A stretch of 64,000 nt of DNA from Phaeacidiphilus oryzae TH49. Lineage in GTDB: Bacteria; Actinomycetota; Actinomycetes; Streptomycetales; Streptomycetaceae. The stretch lies in NCBI RefSeq assembly GCF_000744815.1, contig NZ_JQMQ01000005.1, positions 2,860,055 through 2,924,054 on the forward strand, given 5' to 3'. Below, piece after piece: positions 1-8,069 of this stretch (position 1 is its first letter; each line of letters opens with the position of its first letter). A program made the translations under genes and the position numbers. The notes beneath the pieces are model-generated. The model was not told the origin of the DNA. It was given only the letters and a program-made list of their open reading frames with translations, and searched no databases.

Positions 1-371
1 TGGCGGGAGTGGTGTGCGGGTGTACCGACACGGTTGACCGACCTCCTCGTTCTTCCGCCCACCGCCGGATACCGACCGCTGGGCGACGCCGTTGATCGGA
101 TTATTCGTATGGAAAGATTTTTCGGTGGTGGCGGAGACCACTGAAAGGCATCCCACGCCCCGGACCGCGGAGACACGAGGCGACGCACCGCTCGCACCAC
201 TCGTAAGGAGTAGCGGGGGGCGCACGGATGACGGCCGTCGAGCCGCCATTACCGGTTGATCCGGCGCAAACCCCTTCCCTGCGGCAGTGATCCGCGCCAC
301 ACTCGCAGCCATCGGCTGACAGTGGATCAGATCTTCCCGCTCCCCCGCCGAACCCGCTCCCCCGCCCGGAG
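1..371. other. Gene-free left end of the window
   Basis: No open frame with streptomycete codon bias is supported on either strand. The stretch around 91-120 is unusually AT-rich for this genome and has a TTGATC hexamer at 92-97, so a promoter may lie here, but no convincing -10 partner is seen. Anything further upstream lies outside the window. Confidence 0.4.
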
Positions 372-383
372 GTGAACGAGCTC

Positions 384-725
384 GTGGCAACGGAACTCAC
401 CAGCGTCACCCGGCAGTTGGACGATCTCGACCGCGCCGTGCTCGCCGCCCAGCAGCGGCACGGCAGCTGTCTGGAGGTCCGCCGCGCCCGCGCCGACCTG
501 GAACATCTGCGGGAGAGCGTGGCTCTGCTGAGCGAACTGGACGGCCCGCAGAGGTCGGCCGAGCCGAAGGACCAGTACCGGCCGGGCGTCCTGCCCGGTG
601 CTCGCGGAGCCGGGGTTCCGGCGACGGATCCGCCGTTCGTCCCCGTTCCGGACACGCCGTACGACCCGTCGTTCTGGGCGGGCGCGGAGGACGAGGGCAT
701 CGGAGGGGCTTCCGCGACCCGCTAG
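384..725 (+). CDS. Small hypothetical protein, helical N-terminal half
   Basis: Encodes about 113 residues. The first 60 are predicted amphipathic helix rich in Leu, Arg and Glu (LDDLDRAVLAAQQRHG, then RRARADLEHLRESVALLSEL), a coiled-coil-like pattern. The C-terminal half is Pro/Gly-rich and ends DPSFWAGAEDEGIGG. I chose GTG 384 because GGAGG at 368-372 lies 11 nt upstream; an in-frame GTG at 372 would overlap that ribosome site. The gene precedes the succinate dehydrogenase operon in the same orientation, about 110 bp away. I do not recognise a family. Codon bias supports a real gene, but no function can be given. Confidence 0.55.
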   Translation: MATELTSVTRQLDDLDRAVLAAQQRHGSCLEVRRARADLEHLRESVALLSELDGPQRSAEPKDQYRPGVLPGARGAGVPATDPPFVPVPDTPYDPSFWAGAEDEGIGGASATR

Positions 726-763
726 CCTGCCGGGCCCCAGAGGAGTATGACGGTGCGTCAGGA

Positions 764-779
764 ACATCACGTGCGATGT
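764..779. promoter_or_regulatory. 16-bp dyad upstream of the sdh operon
   Basis: ACATC at 764-768 and GATGT at 775-779 are perfect inverted arms around a 6-nt centre (ACGTGC). The dyad lies about 55 bp before the membrane-anchor gene, where an operator would be expected. No known regulator consensus was recognised. Confidence 0.35.
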
Positions 780-834
780 CCTCGACGGCCGTCGGAGCCC
801 GCGGCCCGGCGAGGAGTTGGAGGATGAGGAGCAG

Positions 835-1689
835 GTGACCACCGACATCCGGCGCCCCGAGGGGCGAGGAGCAGAAGGCAGCGGGGGGCCCGGCCCCCAC
901 CGGGGGGTGCACACCCCGGGCCGGGCGAGCATCGCGGCCCGACATCTGCGGACCGACCGCTGGTGGGTCCCGCAGACAGCCACCCTGGTCGCTCTGCTGG
1001 CCTTCATCGGCTACTCGACCTGGCGGGCGTTCGACGGCGCGGACTACTACTCCGCGCCGTACGTGTCCCCGTTCTACTCCCCCTGCCTGGCGGCGAACTG
1101 CGCGCGGATCCCGGGCGGAGCCGACCTGGCGGTCTTCGGCGACTGGTGGCGGCTCTCGCCCGCCCTGATCGTGCTGATCTTCCCGCTGGGCTTCCGGCTG
1201 ACCTGCTACTACTACCGGAAGGCCTACTACCGGGCGTTCTGGTCCTCGCCGCCGGCCTGCGCGGTCGCCGAGCCGCACGCCAGGTACAGCGGTGAGACCC
1301 GCTTCCCGCTGATCCTGCAGAACATCCACCGCTACTTCTTCTACATCGCGGTGATCTTCGCGGTGATCCTCACCTACGACGTGGCGCTGTCCTTCCGGGA
1401 CAGCCACGGGCAGTGGGGGCACGCCGGCCTCGGCACCCTGATCCTCCTCGTCAATGTCGGCCTGATCTGGGCGTACACCGCGTCCTGCCACTCCTGCCGG
1501 CACATCATCGGCGGGCGGATGCGGCACTTCTCCAAGCACCCCGTCCGATACCGGATGTGGGGCTGGGTGTCCAAGCTGAACGCCCGTCACATGCTGCTCG
1601 CCTGGTGCTCCCTGGCCAGCATCGCGGTGTCGGACCTGTACGTGTACCTCCTCGCCAGCGGTGCCTTCAGCGACCCGCGGTTCTTCTGA
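835..1689 (+). CDS. Succinate dehydrogenase membrane-anchor subunit (Rv0249c-like)
   Basis: About 284 residues with a polar N-terminus and five hydrophobic segments (roughly residues 47-65, 105-125, 165-188, 198-218 and 250-275). It is much larger than a classical SdhC or SdhD and matches the single-subunit anchor of actinobacterial Sdh1-type complexes. His residues in QNIHRYFF and in SCHSCRHIIGG are candidate heme or quinone-site ligands; that role is inferred from the family. It should anchor SdhA/SdhB and pass electrons to menaquinone. GTG 835 has GAGGAG just upstream and GGAGG further up; a TTG at 817 is an alternative start. It is separated from sdhA by only 16 bp, so the three genes form one operon. 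Confidence 0.85.
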   Translation: MTTDIRRPEGRGAEGSGGPGPHRGVHTPGRASIAARHLRTDRWWVPQTATLVALLAFIGYSTWRAFDGADYYSAPYVSPFYSPCLAANCARIPGGADLAVFGDWWRLSPALIVLIFPLGFRLTCYYYRKAYYRAFWSSPPACAVAEPHARYSGETRFPLILQNIHRYFFYIAVIFAVILTYDVALSFRDSHGQWGHAGLGTLILLVNVGLIWAYTASCHSCRHIIGGRMRHFSKHPVRYRMWGWVSKLNARHMLLAWCSLASIAVSDLYVYLLASGAFSDPRFF

Positions 1690-1705
1690 AAGGGACGACA
1701 CAGAC

Positions 1706-3802
1706 ATGACCGAGGTCGAACGCCACACCTACGACGTGGTGGTCGTGGGTGCCGGCGGCGCCGGGCTGCGGGCCGCCATCGAGGCCCGCGAGCAGGGCAT
1801 GCGCACGGCGGTGATCTGCAAGTCGCTCTTCGGCAAGGCGCACACCGTGATGGCCGAGGGCGGCATCGCCGCCTCGATGGGCAACGCCAACTCGAACGAC
1901 AACTGGCAGGTCCACTTCCGCGACACCATGCGCGGCGGAAAGTTCCTCAACCACTGGCGGATGGCCGAGCTCCACGCCAAGGAGGCCCCGGACCGGGTCT
2001 GGGAGCTGGAGACCTGGGGGGCGCTCTTCGACCGCACCAAGGACGGCCGGATCTCCCAGCGCAACTTCGGCGGCCACGAGTACCCGCGGCTGGCCCACGT
2101 CGGCGACCGCACCGGCCTGGAGCTGATCCGCACCCTCCAGCAGAAGGTGGTCTCCCTCCAGCAGGAGGACTACAAGGAGTTCGGCGACTACGAGGCCCGG
2201 ATCAAGGTCTTCCAGGAGCGGACCGTCACCCGCATCCTCAAGACCCGCGACCCCAGCGGCTCCGCCGCGGGCGACCAGGTCAGCGGCGTCTTCGGCTACG
2301 ACCGGGAGAGCGGGCGGTTCTTCACCGTCGAGGCCCCGGCCGTGGTGCTGGCCACCGGGGGCATCGGCAAGTCCTTCAAGGTCACGTCCAACTCCTGGGA
2401 GTACACGGGGGACGGCCACGCGCTGGCGCTGCTGGCCGGGGCGCGGCTGGTCAACATGGAGTTCGTCCAGTTCCATCCGACGGGGATGGTCTGGCCGCCC
2501 TCGGTGAAGGGGATCCTGGTCACCGAGTCGGTCCGGGGCGACGGCGGGGTGCTGCGCAACAGCGACGGCAAGCGGTTCATGTTCGACTACATCCCGGACG
2601 TCTTCAAGGAGAAGTACGCGCAGAGCGAGGAGGAGGCGGACGGCTGGTACACCGATCCGGACAACCACCGCCGCCCGCCCGAGCTGCTGCCCAGGGACGA
2701 GGTCGCCCGGGCGATCAACTCCGAGGTGAAGGCCGGCCGGGGCAGCCCGCACGGCGGCGTCTTCCTGGACGTCTCCTCCCGGATGTCCGCCGAGGAGATC
2801 AAGCGCCGGCTGCCGTCCATGCACCACCAGTTCCTCGAACTGGCCGACGTGGACATCACGGCCGAGCCGATGGAGGTCGGCCCGACCTGCCACTACGTGA
2901 TGGGCGGCGTCGAGGTCGACCCCGATTCCGCGGCGGCGGTCGGCGTGACCGGCCTCTACGCGGCCGGCGAGGTGGCGGGCGGGATGCACGGCTCCAACCG
3001 CCTCGGCGGGAACTCCCTCTCCGACCTGCTGGTCTTCGGCCGCCGGGCCGGGCTGCACGCGGCTCGGTACGCCGCCGGACTGGGCGCCCAGCGTCCCGAG
3101 GTGGACGACGAGCAGCTGACCGCGGCCCGCCGGGAGGCGCTGGCCGCCTTCGGCGACCCGGCCGGCGAGCCGGCACCGGGCGCGGCGGCGGAGGGCGCGG
3201 CGGCGGAGGGCGCGGCGGCGGGGGCGGAAATCCCGGCCCCGGCCGTACCGGAGAACCCGTACGGGCTGCACCAGGAGCTCCAGCAGACGATGAACGACCT
3301 GGTCGGGATCATCCGGCGGCAGCCGGAGATGGCCGAGGCGCTGGAGCGGCTGAGCAGGCTGCGCGAGCGGGCGACCCGGGTGGCCGTGGAGGGCCACCGC
3401 CAGTTCAACCCGGGCTGGCATCTGGCGCTGGACCTGCGGAACATGCTGCTGGTCTCGGAGTGCGTGGCCAGGGCCGCGCTGGAGCGCCAGGAGTCCCGCG
3501 GCGGGCACACCCGGGACGACTACCCGGAGATGCTGCCCGAGTGGCGGAAGACGCTGCTGATCTGCGGCCTCGCCGAGAAGACCGAGCCGGGCGGCGGCCA
3601 GATCGAGCTGGTCAGGCAGGACTACCCCCGGTTCCGGGACGACCTGCTGGCGCTCTTCGAACTGAGCGAGCTTCAGAAGTACCTCACGGACGAGGAGTTG
3701 CCCCCGCCGGGAGCGGAACCGTCGGAAGCGGAGCCGTCGGCGCCGGTGCCGGGCGCGCGCGAGGCCGCACCGTCCGAGAACCCCGAGGAGAGCGCGAAGT
3801 GA
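1706..3802 (+). CDS. sdhA: Succinate dehydrogenase flavoprotein subunit
   Basis: A 698-residue FAD subunit that oxidises succinate to fumarate on the cytoplasmic side of the membrane. The FAD-binding VVVVGAGGAGLRAAIEA motif is near residue 12, the flavin-linking region AHTVMAEGGIAA near 47, and the active-site segment HGSNRLGGNSLSDLLVFGR near 430. The C-terminal helical domain follows. Between them (about residues 490-520; DNA about 3180-3220) is an Ala/Glu-rich insert made of repeated 12-bp units (AAAEG twice), which is absent from typical relatives and probably a surface loop. ATG 1706 has AAGGGA 10 nt upstream; the stop overlaps the sdhB start. The C-terminus is an acidic Pro-rich tail. 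Confidence 0.95.
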   Translation: MTEVERHTYDVVVVGAGGAGLRAAIEAREQGMRTAVICKSLFGKAHTVMAEGGIAASMGNANSNDNWQVHFRDTMRGGKFLNHWRMAELHAKEAPDRVWELETWGALFDRTKDGRISQRNFGGHEYPRLAHVGDRTGLELIRTLQQKVVSLQQEDYKEFGDYEARIKVFQERTVTRILKTRDPSGSAAGDQVSGVFGYDRESGRFFTVEAPAVVLATGGIGKSFKVTSNSWEYTGDGHALALLAGARLVNMEFVQFHPTGMVWPPSVKGILVTESVRGDGGVLRNSDGKRFMFDYIPDVFKEKYAQSEEEADGWYTDPDNHRRPPELLPRDEVARAINSEVKAGRGSPHGGVFLDVSSRMSAEEIKRRLPSMHHQFLELADVDITAEPMEVGPTCHYVMGGVEVDPDSAAAVGVTGLYAAGEVAGGMHGSNRLGGNSLSDLLVFGRRAGLHAARYAAGLGAQRPEVDDEQLTAARREALAAFGDPAGEPAPGAAAEGAAAEGAAAGAEIPAPAVPENPYGLHQELQQTMNDLVGIIRRQPEMAEALERLSRLRERATRVAVEGHRQFNPGWHLALDLRNMLLVSECVARAALERQESRGGHTRDDYPEMLPEWRKTLLICGLAEKTEPGGGQIELVRQDYPRFRDDLLALFELSELQKYLTDEELPPPGAEPSEAEPSAPVPGAREAAPSENPEESAK

Positions 3803-4656
3803 GCAGCACACCGACCGAGGCGGCCGAGGAGAAGGCCGCCGGCGCGAAGTCCGAGCAGCAGCCGGCGCCGGGGACGGCCGCCGCAGCGGGCGGCACCCGG
3901 GTCTTCCGGGTCTGGCGCGGGGACGCCGACGGGGGACGGCTCACCGAGTTCGAGGTCGAGGTCAACGAGGGCGAGGTGGTCCTGGACATCGTCCACCGGC
4001 TGCAGGCCACCCAGGCCCCGGACCTCGCGGTGCGCTGGAACTGCAAGGCCGGCAAGTGCGGCTCCTGCTCGGCGGAGATCAACGGGCGGCCGCGGCTGAT
4101 GTGCATGACCCGGATGTCCACCCTGCCGGAGGGCGAGCCGGTCACCATCACGCCGATGCGGACCTTCCCGGTGATCCGCGACCTGGTCACCGACGTGTCC
4201 TTCAACTACCGGAAGGCGCGCGAGGTCCAGGCCTTCGTACCGCCGCAGGGCCTCGGTCCCGGCGAGTACCGGATGCAGCAGGAGGACGTGAACCGGTCGC
4301 AGGAGTTCCGGAAGTGCATCGAGTGCTTCCTCTGCCAGAACACCTGCCATGTGGTCCGCGACCACGAGGAGAACAAGGAGGCCTTCGCCGGCCCGCGCTT
4401 CCTGATGCGGATCGCGGAGCTGGACATGCATCCGCTGGACGGCGCCGAGGAGTCCGGCCTCGACCGGAAGACGAACGCCCAGGAGGAGCACGGCCTCGGC
4501 TACTGCAACATCACCAAGTGCTGCACCGAGGTCTGCCCCGAGCACATCAAGATCACCGACAACGCGCTGATCCCCATGAAGGAGCGCGCGGTCGACCGCA
4601 AGTACGACCCCCTGGTCTGGCTCGGCTCCAAGATCTTCCGCCGCAGCGGAGACTGA
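3799..4656 (+). CDS. sdhB: Succinate dehydrogenase iron-sulfur subunit
   Basis: A 285-residue electron-transfer subunit. After a roughly 35-residue Ala/Pro-rich N-terminal extension comes a plant-type ferredoxin domain with the [2Fe-2S] ligands in WNCKAGKCGSCSAEI and a later MCMT. A C-terminal ferredoxin-like domain follows, with CIECFLCQNTCHVV and CCTEVCPEHIK supplying the [4Fe-4S] and [3Fe-4S] ligands. The GTG start overlaps the sdhA stop as GTGA, indicating translational coupling. It passes electrons from FADH2 in SdhA to the membrane anchor. Downstream is a convergent junction filled by a dispersed inverted-repeat element. Confidence 0.95.
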   Translation: MSSTPTEAAEEKAAGAKSEQQPAPGTAAAAGGTRVFRVWRGDADGGRLTEFEVEVNEGEVVLDIVHRLQATQAPDLAVRWNCKAGKCGSCSAEINGRPRLMCMTRMSTLPEGEPVTITPMRTFPVIRDLVTDVSFNYRKAREVQAFVPPQGLGPGEYRMQQEDVNRSQEFRKCIECFLCQNTCHVVRDHEENKEAFAGPRFLMRIAELDMHPLDGAEESGLDRKTNAQEEHGLGYCNITKCCTEVCPEHIKITDNALIPMKERAVDRKYDPLVWLGSKIFRRSGD

Positions 4657-4676
4657 CGCAGCGGGGCCCGCGAGTT

Positions 4677-4933
4677 GCGCCGCAGGCGCAAGACGGGGGC
4701 GCGGGGAACTGCGCGGCCCGCCGCGAACGGCGCCGCACCCGGCAACGGAGAACGGGTTGCAACCCAGTGGCCGGGCGCAGCGCCGCAGGCGCAAGACAGG
4801 GGCGCGGGGAACTGCGCGGCCCGCCGCGAACGGCGCCGCACCCGGCAACGGAGAACGGGTTGCAACCCAGTGGCCAGTGGCCGTTGCCGAGTGCGGCCGG
4901 GTGCGGCGCGGGCCGCGCAGTTCCCCGCGCCCC
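4677..4933. repeat. Dispersed inverted-repeat element, copy 1 (tandem left arm)
   Basis: A 96-bp block at 4677-4772 is repeated at 4780-4875 (period 103 bp) with a single mismatch (position 4692 against 4795+4). The core GGGGCGCGGGGAACTGCGCG of the second block (arm 4799-4821) is perfectly complementary over 23 nt to 4911-4933. Inside are a second complementary pair (GCGCCGCACCCGGC against GCCGGGTGCGGCGC) and the palindrome GGGTTGCAACCC in each block. Outer flanks (about 4777-4797 and 4937-4957) also pair imperfectly. The element lies between the convergent ends of sdhB and the SpoIIE-type phosphatase gene, so it may act as a two-way terminator. Related copies occur at five other places in the window. 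Confidence 0.85.
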
Positions 4934-4971
4934 TTACTTGCGACTTCGTCGCTGCGCCCGGGGCGGGCCGG

Positions 4972-7704
4972 TCAGCCGACCGGTATCGCTCGGCGTTCCG
5001 GCGCCGGGACCTCGAACCAGACGATCTTGCCGGTCGGCGTCCGGCGGGAGCCCCAGCGCTCGGCCAGCAGGGAGACGAGCTGGAGGCCGCGGCCCCCCTC
5101 GTCCGTCGCCCGCGCCCGCCGCCGCCGCGGCTGCGCGTACCCCTGGTCCCACACCTCGCAGGCCACCGTCCGGTCCCAGAGCATCCGCAGCCGGATGTCC
5201 CCGGTCCCATGCCGCAGCGCGTTCGTCACCAGCTCGCTGACCAGCAGCTCGACGGTGTCCACCGCCTCCCCGAGCCCCTGCTCGCGCAGCCACCCGCAGG
5301 CCAGCTCGCGCGCCTGGGCGACCGAGGTCGGCTCGGCCGGCAGCATCCAGTCCCCGACCGTGCCCTCCGGCAGCGCCCGCACCCGGGCCATCAGCAGCGC
5401 GATGTCGTCCTCGCCGTGGTGCGGGTCGAGCGAGGTCAGCACGTGGTCGCAGACGTCCTCCAGCTGCCGCACCGGACCCGACAGCACGTCGCGGAAGGCC
5501 TGCAGCCCCTCCTCCAGCTGGTGCTTGCGCGATTCGACCAGCCCGTCCGTGTAGAGGCCGAGCAGCGCCCCGTCCGGCAGCTCGACGGTGACCTCCTCGA
5601 ACGGCTCGCCGCCGACACCCAGCGGGATCCCCGGCGGGACGTCCAGCATCAGCGCCTGCTCGCCGTCCTGCACCAGCACCGGCGGCAGATGCCCGGCGTT
5701 GGCGAAGGTGCAGCGCCGGGTGACCGCGTCGTAGACGGCGTAGATGCAGGTCGCGAGGTAGACCTCGATCAGGTCGTCGCGCTCGCCCTCGCCGTCGCCC
5801 TCCTTGGCGGGGGTCATCCCGACCGTCACCCCCGCGCCGGCGCCGGCGCTCGACCCGGTCGGCACCGGCTCGTCGCCGCTGCCGAGCCCGCGGGCGATCT
5901 CGTCCAGCGCGCCCAGCACCTCGGCCGGCTCCATGTCCAGCATGGCCAGCGTCCGTACCGCCGTGCGGAGTTGGCCCATCGCCACGGCCGCCCGCAGCCC
6001 GCGGCCCATCACGTCGCCGATGACCAGCGCGGTCCGGTTCCCCGGCAGCGGGATGACGTCGAACCAGTCCCCGCCGACCTCGGTCCCGGACGAGCCGGGC
6101 CGGTAGCGGCAGGCGATGTCGAGCCCGGAGGCCGCCGGGTTGCCCGGGGGGAGCAGCGAGCGCTGGAGTATCAGCGCCCGCTCGTGCTCCCGCCGGTAGA
6201 GGCGGGCGTTGTCGATGCAGACGGCCGCCCGGGAGACCAGCTCCTCGGCGACGGCCAGGTCCCGTACGTCGAACGGCTCGCTGCCCTTCGCCCGGGAGAG
6301 GTGGACCAGGCCGAGCACGGTGCCGCGGGCCGCCATCGGGACCACCACCGAGCTCTGGATCACCGGGTCCGGCTCCGGGGTGCCGGTGCCCCGCAGGTTG
6401 AGCGACCGGCCGGTGCGCAGCGCCTTGGCCTGCGGGCTGCCGGCCGAGTAGCAGAAGGTCCCGCCGACCTCGGCGATCCCCACCCCGAAGCCGCCGTCCC
6501 CGAAGGCGCCGGCCCCGGCCGTGCTGGCGGCGGCGACCCGGCGCAGCTCGCCGGTTCCGTCGGGCGCGCCCCCGCCGCCGCTCCCGCCGCTCCCGCCGCC
6601 CCCTGAGCCGTTCCCGCTGTCGATCGGCGCGGTGTCCGCCGCGAGCAGCCCGGAGTAGAGGTCGACGGTGGCCACGTCGCAGAAGTGCGGGACGGTGACG
6701 TCCAGCAGCTCGCGGGCGGTGGTCTCCAGGTCGAGGGTGGAGCCGATGTGCGCGCCGGCCTCGTTGAGCAGCGCCAGCGAGCGCCGGGCGCTGGCCGCCT
6801 CGCGCTCGACCCGCTGCTGGCCGGTGATGTCGGCGATGTGCCCGGCGACGCCCATCGACCGGCCGTTGGGGCTCTCCAGCCGGTAGAGCGAGACGGCCCA
6901 GCGGCGGCGGCCAGGACGGGTCGGCACGGTCCCGGTGAACTGCAGGTCGACCACGGCGTCGCCGGTCTCCAGCACCTGGGCCAGCGCCTGCTGCAACTGG
7001 TCGGCCTCGGGCCGGGGCAGCAGGTCGGTGGCGGTCAGCCCGTAGAGGTCGGCGGCGGCCAGTCCGAGCCCGCGGGCGAACGCCTCGTTCACCCGCTGGA
7101 GCCTCAACTCCCGATTGAACAGCACGAATCCGGTGGGCGCCTGGCCGAAGACGGCCTCCGAGGCGGCCAGGTCGGTCTCCACCCGGCGCAGCGCGCGCAG
7201 GTCGGCGGCCATGCAGACGGCACCGCGCCGGCCGTCGTCGGAGCGGGCCGGCATCAGATAGACCTCGGCGACGCCCTCCCGGCCGTCCCGGTCGGTGTAC
7301 GGGCTGGAGCCAACCCATTCGCGGCCGTCCTCCAGCACCTCCTGGAGCCGCTGCCGACCGCGCCGCCAGAGTTCGCGGGGGATGAAGGTGGTCACCGGGT
7401 CGGCGCCGGCCGCCTCCTCGGCGGGGATGCCGAAGAACTCCGCGGCCCGGTCGCTCCACTGGCTGATCCGGCCGTCGGCGCCGATGGCGAAGGCGGCGAC
7501 CCGGATGAAGTCGTAGACCGAGCCGGCGGCGCTGCTGCCCCACTCCTCGGGCGCGGGCGCCGCCCCCCAGCCGCCGATCGGGGCCCCGCCGCTACCGCCG
7601 CCTCCGGCGGCACCGGCCGCCCCGGCGACGTCACCAGGCACGGAACCCTGATGCGGCACGGCGTCCGCTGCTCCGTGCGACGTCGCCGATGACGTATCGC
7701 TCAA
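4972..7704 (-). CDS. PAS-PAS-GAF-SpoIIE phosphatase with RsbW-type kinase domain
   Basis: About 910 residues, cytoplasmic. In order: Gly-rich N-terminus, PAS 1 (about 70-170), PAS 2 (about 175-290), GAF (about 300-480), PP2C/SpoIIE phosphatase (about 510-740) and HATPase_c (about 770-900). The phosphatase keeps the metal-site residues in GTEVGGDWFDV, GDVMGRG, YTDGLVE and EDDIALL. The kinase-like domain keeps an N-box (ELVTNALRHG), a DxG motif (VWDQGYAQP) and DEGGRGLQLV. Such proteins usually control partner switching of alternative sigma factors. TTG 7704 is preceded by GGAGGGG 9 nt away; an upstream GTG at 7800 has no ribosome site. A paralogue lies directly upstream. Confidence 0.9.
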   Translation of the reverse strand: MSDTSSATSHGAADAVPHQGSVPGDVAGAAGAAGGGGSGGAPIGGWGAAPAPEEWGSSAAGSVYDFIRVAAFAIGADGRISQWSDRAAEFFGIPAEEAAGADPVTTFIPRELWRRGRQRLQEVLEDGREWVGSSPYTDRDGREGVAEVYLMPARSDDGRRGAVCMAADLRALRRVETDLAASEAVFGQAPTGFVLFNRELRLQRVNEAFARGLGLAAADLYGLTATDLLPRPEADQLQQALAQVLETGDAVVDLQFTGTVPTRPGRRRWAVSLYRLESPNGRSMGVAGHIADITGQQRVEREAASARRSLALLNEAGAHIGSTLDLETTARELLDVTVPHFCDVATVDLYSGLLAADTAPIDSGNGSGGGGSGGSGGGGAPDGTGELRRVAAASTAGAGAFGDGGFGVGIAEVGGTFCYSAGSPQAKALRTGRSLNLRGTGTPEPDPVIQSSVVVPMAARGTVLGLVHLSRAKGSEPFDVRDLAVAEELVSRAAVCIDNARLYRREHERALILQRSLLPPGNPAASGLDIACRYRPGSSGTEVGGDWFDVIPLPGNRTALVIGDVMGRGLRAAVAMGQLRTAVRTLAMLDMEPAEVLGALDEIARGLGSGDEPVPTGSSAGAGAGVTVGMTPAKEGDGEGERDDLIEVYLATCIYAVYDAVTRRCTFANAGHLPPVLVQDGEQALMLDVPPGIPLGVGGEPFEEVTVELPDGALLGLYTDGLVESRKHQLEEGLQAFRDVLSGPVRQLEDVCDHVLTSLDPHHGEDDIALLMARVRALPEGTVGDWMLPAEPTSVAQARELACGWLREQGLGEAVDTVELLVSELVTNALRHGTGDIRLRMLWDRTVACEVWDQGYAQPRRRRARATDEGGRGLQLVSLLAERWGSRRTPTGKIVWFEVPAPERRAIPVG

Positions 7705-8069
7705 CTGAACCGACCCCTCCAGCCTCGGCGTCCGGAATGGCCCCCGCGCTCCTGAGTATTCATCATCCGGCCGGTGGGACGCCTCCCCCCTGCGGATCAC
7801 GAACCCACAATCCGGGGAGGTTTCGCCGAATCTCCCGATTACCGGGCTGATCTGCGCTTCTCCTCCGCCTCTCTCCCCACCTCTGCCCCAGGGGCGGCCA
7901 CCCTACTCCCGCCGCCCATGATCCGTAAGGGACCGCGGCGGAGCTCGGCCGGGTAAGTCCGCGCAAACCCGGACGGTCCTGACGGTAGTGCGCCGGCGGT
8001 AGCGGACCGGCGGTGGAGCGCCGGCGGTAGCGGGCCGGCGGTGGTGCGCCGCCGGGGCCGCCCGCGGCC
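7705..8069. other. Intergenic region between the two phosphatase genes, with a 28-bp tandem repeat
   Basis: No gene is supported. Positions 7989-8016 and 8017-8044 are two tandem copies of a 28-bp GC-rich unit differing at two bases; a partial third copy runs toward the 3' end of the upstream phosphatase gene. The rest should carry the promoter of the gene starting at 7704, but no clear hexamers were seen. Confidence 0.6.

Noticed and set aside
747-827. A 26-codon frame just before the sdh anchor gene.
   Set aside because: Its apparent ribosome site touches the ATG and the peptide is Arg/Pro-rich without bias; likely chance.
406-3811. Long open frames on the minus strand opposite the sdh operon (up to about 714 codons).
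   Set aside because: They are antisense frames of sdhA and its neighbours created by high GC; composition is Arg/Gly/His-rich with no domain, and the sense genes are unmistakable. The same applies to dozens of similar frames across the window.
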